Shown here: piece by piece, positions 47,982 through 58,080 of the stretch
Layout: each line of letters begins with the position of its first letter
Position numbering within the stretch: position 1 is the first letter of the stretch
Assembly (NCBI RefSeq): GCF_025698545.1
Contig: NC_068570.1
Span: forward strand, 59,539,924-59,603,923
Reading direction: 5' to 3'
DNA from: Gossypium raimondii
Taxonomy: Eukaryota > Streptophyta > Magnoliopsida > Malvales > Malvaceae
Length of the DNA: 64,000 nucleotides
Translations under genes and position numbers: made by a program
Notes under the pieces: generated by a model
What the model was told of the DNA's origin: nothing
Seen by the model: only the letters and a program-made list of their open reading frames with translations
Database searches by the model: none

Positions 47982-50900
47982 ATGGGTTTCAATTCCCAAA
48001 TCTCATTCTACTTCTTCTTCTTCTTCTTTATAGCTTCTCTTGATTTCATTCAAGAAACAAATGCAAGTGAATACAATGAGAGTAGATTATTAATGAAGGG
48101 ATGCAATTTGTTTCAAGGGAAATGGGTTTTCGATCCTTCTTACCCTTTTTATCTTCCTTCTAAATGTCCTTTTGTAGATCCTGAATTTGATTGCCATGGC
48201 CGACCTGATAAACAGTATCTTAAATATGCTTGGAAACCTGATGCTTGTAGCTTGCCAAGGTAATGTGAACTGATAAAACAACCATTTCTTTTGGGTTTTT
48301 GAGCTTGGATTTTTTAGTATCGTTTGGTGTTTGGTTTGGTAGATTTAATGGAGCGAGTTTTCTGGGAAAATGGAGGGGAAAGAAAATAATGTTTGTGGGT
48401 GACTCGCTGAGTTTGAACATGTGGGAATCGTTGGTTTGTATGATTCATGCGTCGGTGCCCAATTCCAAGACCACGTATGTCAGAAGGGACCCTTTGTCTT
48501 TTGTTAATTTTGAGGTGAGTTTTCTTTTTCTTTTAAATGTTTTTCATTTTTCTTACATAAAATAATTTATTTTTACCATTCGTGTTTTTCACAATCAAAG
48601 CTTACATTATAATTAGGGATGATAATGTTTATATCCGAACTCGAAGCTTGAACCTTGAGGGATTAACATAAAGTTTTAATCGTAAGAAGGGTATAAATAT
48701 TATGAAAGCTTTTGTATTAAGAGTTGGATTACATTTTATTATTTTTATTTAAAAGAGAGTAAATTAATCTCTATCGTTAGATCTTAGAAGAAATCAATCG
48801 TTCGATAAAAATTTTATCTATTTTCATCCATGAGTAAAATTAAATTGTAATTTTTACGATAGTAAAAATACAATTTTACCATTTTAATAGCCTCTATCTT
48901 TATAAATTTTAAAGGATTAAATCAAATTTTTAATTTTTTGATATTTATATTATTTTCTGTCAGTATCTTATTTTATTATTATTATTTTGGCATGTAAAGA
49001 ATATAATTGAGAAAATCAATGCTTAAATTCATTGCATGGTTTCTTAAAGGAATCATTCTCATACACCACTTGCAGACAGCCTTTTAAGTGAACTGACAAC
49101 CTGTTTTCTTATTATTAATGATGATTTGGGTAAATTGTATTTGAGGTCATTAAATTATTAGTAAGTTTATATTTTAGTCACTCGATTTTAAAATATTCGA
49201 AAGTTTTTATTTAAATTATTGGGTTGTTAAAGCCTTTTGTGTTTGCATTGCTTGTACTAATTCGAAACTCTTATTTTCCTTTTCTTCTACAGTTTAAACA
49301 TTACAAATCTACGAATTAAACTTTAAATAACTTTCTTCTCTAACCTCTAACTCTAACTGTTACATCAGTTTTAATCTAAGAAATATTTGTCTACTTGTTG
49401 ATGGGTATTGATCTACCCTATTGATCGTCAAATTGACGTTTGAAGCTCGCTAGCTAAGCTTAAAAACCCAAAAACTTAACATATTAGTGACTTAAATGAA
49501 CACTTTTGAGTAGTTAAATAATTATTTTATAACTTTTTAAAATTAAATGACTAAAACGTAAATTTACTGATAATTTAATGATCTTGAGTGTAATTTACCT
49601 AATCATTATTGATGCTGTAGTAGTAATATTATATATAGTTCACATTACCCGACATTATCCACTAACAAATAATTAATTATTTAATGCGAAACGAAAAATA
49701 GAAGCAACCAATTGAATGGCATTAAATAGCTACGACGTAGACGCAACTAGTTGAACAAACATTAATTAGCTATGCATGTGTTTTGAAAATACTGTGTTGA
49801 CTTCATAATTAGGGTGTTTATTGTTTTAGACGTGGTTTGGATTTGAGTTATACTAGTCGTGTTAAGTTTTACTTTCCTTTTGTAATTCACCAAAAAAATA
49901 AGGGTAAACTACACCCATGGTCACTTTTGTTTACCTTATGTTACGTTTTAGTTACTTATGTTTGAAATGTTACGTTTTAGTCATTTACGTTATCATGTTG
50001 TAACATTTTAGTCACTGAGTCGTTAATGGTGTAACGGTAAGCTAATGTGGCACGTTTAATCATCATTTCAAACAAAATTTTCGGTTAAATTATACAATTG
50101 ATCCCCATATTTTTTTCGTTTTAAGTAATTTAATTTTCTTTCTTTTATGTTCTTTAAACATTCCTCTTTTTTTTCCATTCTCTTTTGTTTCTCCCTCTGT
50201 TTTCATACCTTTCTTATTTCTTTTAACATATTAGGAAGTCGAATTGACAATGAAAAAAGAAGTAGGAAGTCGACTGTCATCATTTGCCTATAACCAAAAC
50301 CCTATAACCAAAACCCATAAACCCATGCCATGCTTCTTTCTTCACTACTAATTCGACTTTCTGGTATGTTAAAAGAAATAAAGAAGGTAGAAAAATAGAG
50401 GGAGAAGCAGAAGAGAATGGAAAAAAAAAAGGAAAAAAAAGAAAGAAAGTTAAAAGAACATAAAAGAATTAAATTGCTCAAAATGAAAAATTATGGGGAC
50501 CAATTGTATAATTTAACCTAAAGTTTTTATTTGAAATGATGATTTAACGTGCCACGTCAGCTTACCATTATACCGTTAACGACAATTAACGGCTCAGTGG
50601 CTAAAATGTTACAACACAATAACGTAAGTGACTAAAACGTAACATATCAAACATAAATGACTGAAATGTAACCTAAGATAAACAAAAGTGACCATGAGTG
50701 TAGTTTACCCAAAAAATAATATTTGACATGATAATTTACAAGAGTAAATAATGTAATATTTAATCTTGAATTTGATAATTTTTTCATATTGGTTTTGTAT
50801 TTTCTTCCATATTAACTTTAAAATTTGCCCGTCCTTTTCCTTTCAATTTAGTCCTTGGAATTAGATTATATTAAGGTGTAAATGAGATGGAATTATGAGA

Positions 50901-53628
50901 TTATATCATGTCATTATTTGAAAATTTTATTAAAAATTATAATTTTAAAATTTTAAGTGATGATGTGGCATAATATCAAAGTGCCATGTCATTTGTATTT
51001 TATATTAACTTATAAATTGAAAGATTAAACCAAAAAAAAATATTTTCAAAGGGTGATCGAACAATAACTTTTCTATTTTTGAGAGCTAAAACGCTTGTGT
51101 AGACAAATGATTAATGAATACAACGGGAAATGATTGTATGAAACAGTGACGTCATGTCATCTGTACCCATTTTTTAATAGTTTAATGTTACATCAACAAT
51201 TTCATTCTAAAAAAAAATCAAATTTCTATTTCATACAAGGCAAAGGTTTAAGGGACATGTATAATGGCAATATTGCACTTTTCTCCCTAAAAGAAATTAA
51301 TTTCATGGCTTCCCTATATATGCAGGAATATGGAGTGACCCTATATGTATATAGAACACCATACTTAGTGGATATAGTTAGAGAAAAAGTAGGTGCAGTG
51401 CTTCATCTAAACTCTATCAATGGCGGCAAAGCATGGAAAGGAATGGACGTTCTGATTTTCAACAGCTGGCATTGGTGGACTCACAAAGGCAAATCTCAAG
51501 CGTACGATATCCTTCTCCTTTTTATTTTCCCTTTAAATAATAAATTATTATAATAATTAAACTTGTTTTTTTTGCCTATAGATGGGATTATATTAGAGAT
51601 GGATCAGCATTACACAAAGACATGAACCGACTTCTAGCATATTACAAAGGGCTAAGCACATGGGCTAAGTGGGTTGACACCAATGTTGACACTACCAAGA
51701 CCAAGGTCTTTTTTCAAGGCATTTCTCCCACCCATTACGAGTGAGTTTTAAACCTTTATACATATATATATATATAGTTTTATAAGTTTATGAAGTTACG
51801 AGTGACTTCCACTACAGAAATACGTGGGTTATTCATTAGTCACGTCAAGTGGGGTTTAAACATGACATTAATATATTTTGTGTTTATTTAAATTCGATTT
51901 AATTTAAAATTTGAGTCTAAAATTTTATCCAAACCCGTTTATATTTGTAAAAAGCTAATCTAAGTCCATTTTAGATACGCCCATATTATTTTTTAAAATT
52001 TTTTATATAGTCATCTTAACATTATTTTAATATTTACATTAGAATAGTATTATATATTTAGTACAGATTTATTTTTTTAATGTGTTCTAAATTACATAAT
52101 ATAAAGTATTATAAACTTAAAACGGGGCTGGCTAGGCTGGGCTCGGGCTTTGAATATTTAAGCCCGAGTCCAGCTCATATTTTAAACGGGCCTAATTTTT
52201 TTACCCAAACCCACTTTTCGGGCTTAATATTTTTGCTCAAACCCTCCCAAAATTCGAGTAGACCTTCGAGCCTGGGCAGGTAGCCCAACCCATGAATAGG
52301 TCTAGGTTTGAGTGTGTTGAAGTGCATTATTCTCCTATTTATGGGTTGAGGAGGGGCTATAAGCATCGTGTCAAAAAGAGTAGATATGATCAGAACTTAT
52401 AAAATGAGATTGTTAAATTTTTTTTTAAAAAGGTTTAAATTGAATTATTGATAATTGAGAGGGGCCAAAACTATTATTGTTACATCCCCTGCATTGTTTT
52501 TCTTGATTTTTCTAGTTTTTTTTTTTTTCTGAGCAAAGAGAGAGAATAGATTCTGAGAGTAGGGATGACAAAAAAACTCGAACTTGATGGGTTCCGACTT
52601 TACTCAATCAATAGGGTTAGATTTTTTTCTTAAAGTTGGGTTCGGGGTAGGATAAGGATGGATCAAAATTTTCAATAAATCAAGTTGAGGTTGAGTTTAG
52701 AAAAAACCATTCGTCTTGAGATAATTATTAAAATACACTTATATAATATTAATCTCTTTTTACCTCAATATTAATAAAATATATATTAATATTTGCTTTA
52801 GCATAATTACACATAAAAAAACAAATGAATAGTATCACCAAAAATTATTATTTTATTTTGATTAAAAAATATAAAAAAATTAAAATTATGGCATATTGGG
52901 TCAGAGTCGAGTATAATTTTAATTTTTTGATCAAGTTCGAGACATGTAAAATAATATTTAATTCTAGGCTAGGTCGGGATCAAGTTATGTTGGTATATAT
53001 CGAGGTCGACAAAAAAATAATCTGCCCCGTAGAGATGACATTGTCAACAAAGCGGGACAAATGGTTTTTTCCTCACCTCGATCTCATCTTGATCCCAATA
53101 CCTAAACTCGACCTATCCCGACATAAGTGGTATAATAATTACTAAAATGCACCGATTTTAAATCGAAATATATTCAAACTTAGACTAAAGATTTATAATT
53201 TATAAATAACTAAAAAATAATTTATTTTAACTTCAAATATTTATAATTTTATTTTATTTTGACCCCTCTAACATAAATTCTTTATCCTTATTAACTATTT
53301 ACAAAATTTTGTTGATTGTGTTGAATGAAAAACCAGGGGCAGGGAATGGAACCAACCAAAAAGGAGCTGCAATGGAGAATTACAGCCATTATCAGGCTCT
53401 AAATACCCGGTCGGTGCCCCGCCGGCCTCCGCCATCGTCAACACAATCCTTAGGAAGATGATGAAACCGGTTTACTTGCTCGACATTACGACGTTGTCGC
53501 AGCTGAGAAAAGATGCTCATCCCTCCACTTACAGCGGGGATCATTCCGGGAACGATTGTAGCCATTGGTGTCTCCCTGGATTGCCTGATTCATGGAACCA
53601 GCTTTTATATGCTGCTCTGCTTGTGTGA
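47982..53628 (+). CDS. Trichome birefringence-like (TBL/PMR5) wall O-acetyltransferase
   Basis: Five exons (47982-48259, 48343-48514, 51326-51501, 51582-51740, 53337-53628) join in frame to 358 residues. A hydrophobic N-terminus ([12 protein letters not shown]) acts as signal peptide or anchor. The TBL domain follows: [39 protein letters not shown], the GDS motif [15 protein letters not shown] (catalytic Ser), [11 protein letters not shown], and [19 protein letters not shown] with the DxxH motif supplying Asp and His. The set is complete, so the enzyme is probably active in the Golgi, acetylating a wall polysaccharide; the closest subgroup seems to be TBL37/38. An upstream in-frame ATG at 47,937 would add 15 residues. 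Intron 2 (2.8 kb) holds at least two MITEs, and intron 4 (1.6 kb) a SINE fragment and other relics. A C12 run sits just before the start codon. Confidence 0.92.
49135..49612. mobile_element. MULE-like inverted-repeat element in TBL intron 2
   Basis: The end gggtaaattgtatttgaggtc is mirrored by 'aatgatcttgagtgtaatttacc', and 'tttatattttagtcactcg' by 'tgactaaaacgtaaattta'. No clear duplication flanks it. It is related to the 24,067/29,662/49,902 group. Confidence 0.65.
49902..50710. mobile_element. 809-bp MULE-like MITE in TBL intron 2
   Basis: It begins gggtaaactacacccatggt and ends 'accatgagtgtagtttaccc', with inverted repeats extending inward more than 150 bp ('gttacgttttagtcatttacgtta' against its mirror). 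A perfect 9-bp duplication, aaaaaataa, lies at 49893-49901 and 50711-50719. No transposase frame is present. It is the largest and clearest of this family here. Confidence 0.9.
52304..52420 (+). mobile_element. 5'-truncated SINE in TBL intron 4
   Basis: It begins at the B-box region (aggtttgagtgtgttgaagt) and continues 'cattattctcctatttatggg', 'gtgtcaaaaagagtagatatgatcagaac' and a T-rich end. It abuts a fragment of the 'gccc' TIR family (52,090-52,303). Confidence 0.6.
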
Positions 53629-53654
53629 AAAAATTGATCCACTTTTAGGTAATA

Positions 53655-54240
53655 AATATGGGGCTTAACTGCAAAATTGACCCTCAAATTATATCACTTT
53701 TCTCATTTAGGTACCTAAAGTTTCGGGATGAAGCAACATTTAGTCGTTGAATTTGGAAACTTTTTATGGTACACATTAGTCTTGAAATTTGGCAACTTTT
53801 TTCAGTTTTGGTCCATATGATGATTTGACATTTGATATTGTGCCATATCATCATCTAAAAATTAGGTGATGGCATGACACATTCTTAGAGTATCACGTCA
53901 TCACAAAGACCAAAATTAAAAAAAAAAAAATTGTCAAGTTTAGAGACTAATGTAGACTTAAAAAAGTTTAAGAACCAGATTGAGAAAAAAATGTCAAGTT
54001 CGGGGACTAAATGTTGCCTTATCCCTAAATTTTTTTTAAACAAAAATGATATTTAAACTATTAATTCCATCTCGTTTTTTCCCAAAACACGATACCGGCC
54101 AATAAGAGTGTGGCATCATTTTTTTGGGTAAAATAAGATCAAATTAATAGTTTAAGTACTATTTTGGATTAAAAAAAATATATTTTAGGTACCTAAATAG
54201 GAAAATCGATATAGTTTAGGGGTTAAATTTGTAGTAAGAC
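53655..54240. mobile_element. About 585-bp inverted-repeat element downstream of TBL
   Basis: The left part 'ctcatttaggtacctaaagt' is mirrored by 'attttaggtacctaaatagg', and the outer 'aactgcaaaattgaccct' by 'aggggttaaatttgtagt'. Internal 'cgttgaatttggaaac'/'gtcaagttcggggac' arms also pair. No clear flanking duplication was found, so the exact ends and class are uncertain. Confidence 0.6.
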
Positions 54241-56330
54241 TATGTTTGTTTTAATCTTTTTATTTCTTCATATAATTGTACATTGAAGACAATGCTAAAA
54301 GCTCAAATCTGGTTGTGGTAGTGATTATAGGAGAAAAGATTGGTAGGCTTTGAGGGGCAAAATTAAATGTAAAGTGTAATTTTTTAAAACCAGAAATAAT
54401 TGTTCAAAGTAGGAGAAAAATAACATTTTAATCTTTGAATAACTATTCCATGTGGAAAAATTTGGTGGAATTAGAATTATTATTCTCGATATAGAATCAT
54501 TTTACGTTTTATATATAAATAATTATATTTATCCAATATGAAAAATAAATTTTTAAATCAATATCAAAGTTTCATGTGAATAATTAAATCAAAATTAAAG
54601 TTCTACATGTATAATTATGCAAATCAAAGTTTATGGATCACATTGCAAATTAAATAAAAATTTATGTATAAATTTGATATTTATTCCTTAAAAAAAACCT
54701 AAAAGTTTGTATAATATCATATATTTATAGCACTAGTAGATATGTTTAATTATCGGCTCAAGCTTAGGAAGGATTTAGACAAAAAAAAAATTCGAAAAAT
54801 GGATTTGGGTAGCAAAAATTAAGCCGTTTAAAATATGGGTTGGATTTGGGCTTTAATATTCAAGGCACGAGCTTGTTCATTTTCAGGTTTGTATTATGCT
54901 AATTTTCTTTTCTATAAATATTAAAAAATATGTTAAGATTTCGATAAAATAAAATAAAATAAACAGATTTGGGATAACTATTTACAGATATAGATGAATT
55001 TGAATAAAAATTAAGGTATATGTTCCAAGTCAGGCTTGAGCATGTGTATACCGTATAAGAGTCTGACCTGAACTCACTTGGCTAACCCATAAACACCTCG
55101 AAACACTAGCAAGGGCAAGACCTGCCCCCGCCTCTTAAAATGGGAAAATTTTGTTAATGATAAAATTGTGATTTGATCTTTTTATAAAATATAAAGTTTT
55201 AAGCTTATAATGGAAAAAGTTGCATATTTATTTTACGGTTTATCCAAGTTAATTTTTTCAGAATTCGTGAATATCCTTCTCCAATAATATCGTCTCCATG
55301 ACTTAAAATCGAGTTATCTCCCTAAAAATATAAATTACATTACCACTGCACCTCTCTTTTTCGTTTCTCCATTCAATGTTGACAAAAAGCATTCTCACTA
55401 TTTTCAAATCCTTCCTCAAGCATCTCTAGTGCCATCTATCTTCTTAAAGCATTTGCTAAGTGAAATGTTGCACTGTCAATCATTAGGCAAAATATTGACT
55501 ATGGATAGGGTTTGTTTGGATTTTTAAAATTCCTTCAAATCATTTTCGGTTTAAGTCATTTTCACTTTAAGTAATTTGAGTTTTCTTTTTCCTTTCGATT
55601 GAGTTTTCGGGTCAAATCATGTTAAGTTATGGTTATTCTAAATTTAACTCATTTTGTGTTGGTGTTATTTCTTGATCAAATCATGTTTTAATTCACGTAG
55701 GACAAGTTCGGATTATTCATCAAATCAAGTTAGGTTAGATTTAGATTAAGATTGATTAGACCGAAATTTTGGGCTTGGGTTAGAATTAATAGGTCTAAAT
55801 ATGACCTAACCTTACTTCAATTTAAATGCGAAGTGTGGGTATTAGATATGGATATAGGGTCTAATTACGAATTTCATCCATTTATTTTGTTAAAATTGAG
55901 AAGTTAGTCCATTTGCTTTAATTTTCGTACTTTACGAAAATTGAAACGCTAATCCAATTGAGTAATACTATTGAACATTATTGTTAATTGTTGGCCTAAA
56001 AATCAACACTTTCGTAATTTATATACAAATCGATAGCAAAAATAAGCAATTCAATAAAATTAACAAAAATCAGCAATTAAAGTTCAAGTGTTTATGAATA
56101 ATTGGGCTAACTTCTTATATTCCATAAACCAGCAAGTGGTTGGATGCAACGGTAAAGCATATTGCTCTTCTAAGGGTAGAACATAAGTTCGAACCTTGGA
56201 GACAATATTATTGGAAGGGGCAGCCACAAACTTTGATCATACATAATATCAAAAAATAGAAAAGGATGAATATTACATACATTACACTATATAGCTATTT
56301 TTTTGCCAATATATACTACCGGTTTGCCGA
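54241..56330. other. Intergenic, dispersed relics
   Basis: 54,750-55,100 is a decayed copy of the 663 family, and 55,100-55,200 part of the 'cccgcctcttaaaatggg' repeat. Around 55,530-55,830 there is 'gggtcaaatcatgttaagtta'-type repeat sequence. No gene is supported. Confidence 0.45.
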
Positions 56331-56579
56331 TCAGTGATGCTTCGGATCAGGACCTCCGGGACTCCGGCGTTTTGACTCATCCGGGTTCTTCATCGCGTAC
56401 TCATCCATCACCGGTACGTTAAATTCGTACGCTTTCCCCGAGGTATCGCCGATGAACAATGCTCGAAAATACCTAGTTTGCTTGTTTCCCTCAATGTATT
56501 GATTAAGAAGGCGAGTTTCGGACAATGAAACTGCATGTAATACTAATACCAAGCATGTGTAAAATCGAAAGGTAGTCAT
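56331..56579 (-). CDS. CLE-family secreted peptide precursor (CLE1-4 type)
   Basis: An intronless precursor of 82 residues. It has an N-terminal signal peptide (FYTCLVLVLHAVSLS), a variable middle, and the 12-residue CLE motif RRSPGGPDPKHH directly before the stop (positions 71-82, nucleotides 56334-56369). The motif differs from the R-L-S-P-G-G-P-D-P-x-H-H of Arabidopsis CLE1-4 mainly at residue 2. The hydroxyproline sites (P4, P7) and terminal His are kept. The mature peptide is secreted and perceived by LRR receptor kinases of the CLV1/BAM type; members of this subgroup are linked to nitrogen and carbon status in roots. A likely TATA element lies upstream on the minus strand. Its position next to CHLI matches CLE2/CHLI1 of Arabidopsis, so a CLE2-like orthologue is likely. 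Confidence 0.9.
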   Translation of the reverse strand: MTTFRFYTCLVLVLHAVSLSETRLLNQYIEGNKQTRYFRALFIGDTSGKAYEFNVPVMDEYAMKNPDESKRRSPGGPDPKHH

Positions 56580-56616
56580 TTGTGGGTTTTGTCTCGTACA
56601 AGTCCAAGATTGTAAG

Positions 56617-56652
56617 AGATGATATATATCTATATATTATGTGTACATATAT
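56617..56652 (-). promoter_or_regulatory. TATA-rich core promoter of the CLE gene
   Basis: The minus strand carries 'acttatatatgtacac' and 'taatatatagatatatatc', 40-70 bp upstream of the start codon. Either could serve as TATA box. Confidence 0.45.
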
Positions 56653-56794
56653 AAGTGAATGTTGCTTTTAATTAACCAATCAAATTGAAGAAAAGAAACT
56701 TTGAAAAGCATGAATGACGTGAAATCTAATATGCATCATTCATAGTTGCAGATTGTGGAAATTTTGAAGGTTTCAAATTGTCCTTGATTACTGT

Positions 56795-57135
56795 GAGACT
56801 AAATCGGTGTTGCTCCGGTGTTGGGATTTTGTACCTCAATTTTGCACAGGGGTGCGAGTTCACAAAGTCAGAGAGTTTCTTGATTGGTAGAGATACAATT
56901 TCATCTTGATGTTAGGATTTTGTCTTCCAACTTCGCTGAGAGCTCGAGTGCCTTAAGAGGCCTGCAAGGGGTGCGGGTTCATAAAATTTGGAACACCTTA
57001 ATTGGTGGAGATACGACCTTGTCTTGCTGTTGGCGTTTTGCCCCCCAACTTTGTAGAGAGCTCGAGTCCTTAAGAGGCCAGCAAAGGGTACGAGTTCACA
57101 GAGTCAAGAACGTCTTGATTGGTAAAGATTCGATA
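56795..57135. repeat. About 118-bp tandem repeat (three units) upstream of CLE
   Basis: 'gggtgcgagttcacaaagtc' and 'cttgattggtagagata' recur near 56,850, 56,969 and 57,086 (period 117-119). 'gttgggattttg' and 'agagctcgag' words repeat in step. The array is 215-555 bp upstream of the CLE start codon, in its likely promoter. The short open frame across it is incidental. Confidence 0.8.
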
Positions 57136-58080
57136 TATAAGACTTAAAGGAGAGGTGTCAAAATAGTATAAAACAATAATTATGCAAATCACTTGTGGGC
57201 GTAAGAAAACTCCAACTACCAACCCAAAACCAAAGTGGTTTCTATTATCTTATTTTGATATCCCCTAACACACTACGGATGTAAGTTTCATCTTTCTTTA
57301 CTTGAAATTGATAAAAAAAATAGAACCGATGGTTGAACCGATTTTGTTTTGCTCCCAACATCATACTATGTAAGCCACAATTTATATATATACTTTTTAA
57401 ATGGCGATGTTTTATATATATATATATATATATATACTATTATTTAAGTTTTTGACTAAGTTGGTATCACGATTCAATCAAGCATCAACTCGGGATTCGA
57501 AGTTTAATGTTTGGAATTCAAATTTTAGAGTTCAAAATTTGAGATTTTGAGTTTCAAGTTTGGGGTTTGAATTCAAGTTCAGGTTCAGACTTGTAATGAC
57601 TTAACTGTTGGGCTAAGGCTAAAAGTCTTTGTGATGAAAATGGAAGTGATCCACTGTTCAACGATCTTGATGAAGCCATAAACTTAAAAAATTTGTTGAA
57701 GATAATTTGACATTTTTTATCTCTAACCCGAATTTTAAATCTTGAACTCAACTCCTAAACCTTAAGTTTTTTGAGATTCAAGTTTGAAGTTTAATGTTCG
57801 AGTTGAAATTTATGACTTGGGATTCAAGATTTAAAATTTAGGGTTTAGATTTAAAGTTGAAGGTCGAGATCTGAAATTTGGAGTTTACTGAAATTATTTA
57901 TGAATAATATGGATGATGTAATAATAACCGATGAGGAAAGTAAAGTCGAATGGAAAAAAAAAGTTAAAAGGTAAAGAGGAACAACGAATAAAAATTCTTC
58001 TTATCCGAAAACCAACAGAAGAAACTGTGTCAATCCCATAAAGCTGCGAAGCCATTCACACACGCACACAGGGTAACGCC
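57136..58080. other. CHLI upstream region
   Basis: 57,480-57,890 consists of degenerate words around 'gagtttnaagtttgggattc'. It is low-complexity, not telomeric. 57,990-58,080 is the probable leader of CHLI. A CTTATCC (58,000-58,006), an I-box-like GATAAG on the minus strand, is compatible with light regulation, but no convincing TATA box was found. Confidence 0.4.

Noticed and set aside
57480-57890. Interstitial telomeric repeat
   Set aside because: Words such as 'agggtttag' appear but the array is degenerate 'gagtttnaagtt' sequence with no regular 7-bp TTTAGGG period.
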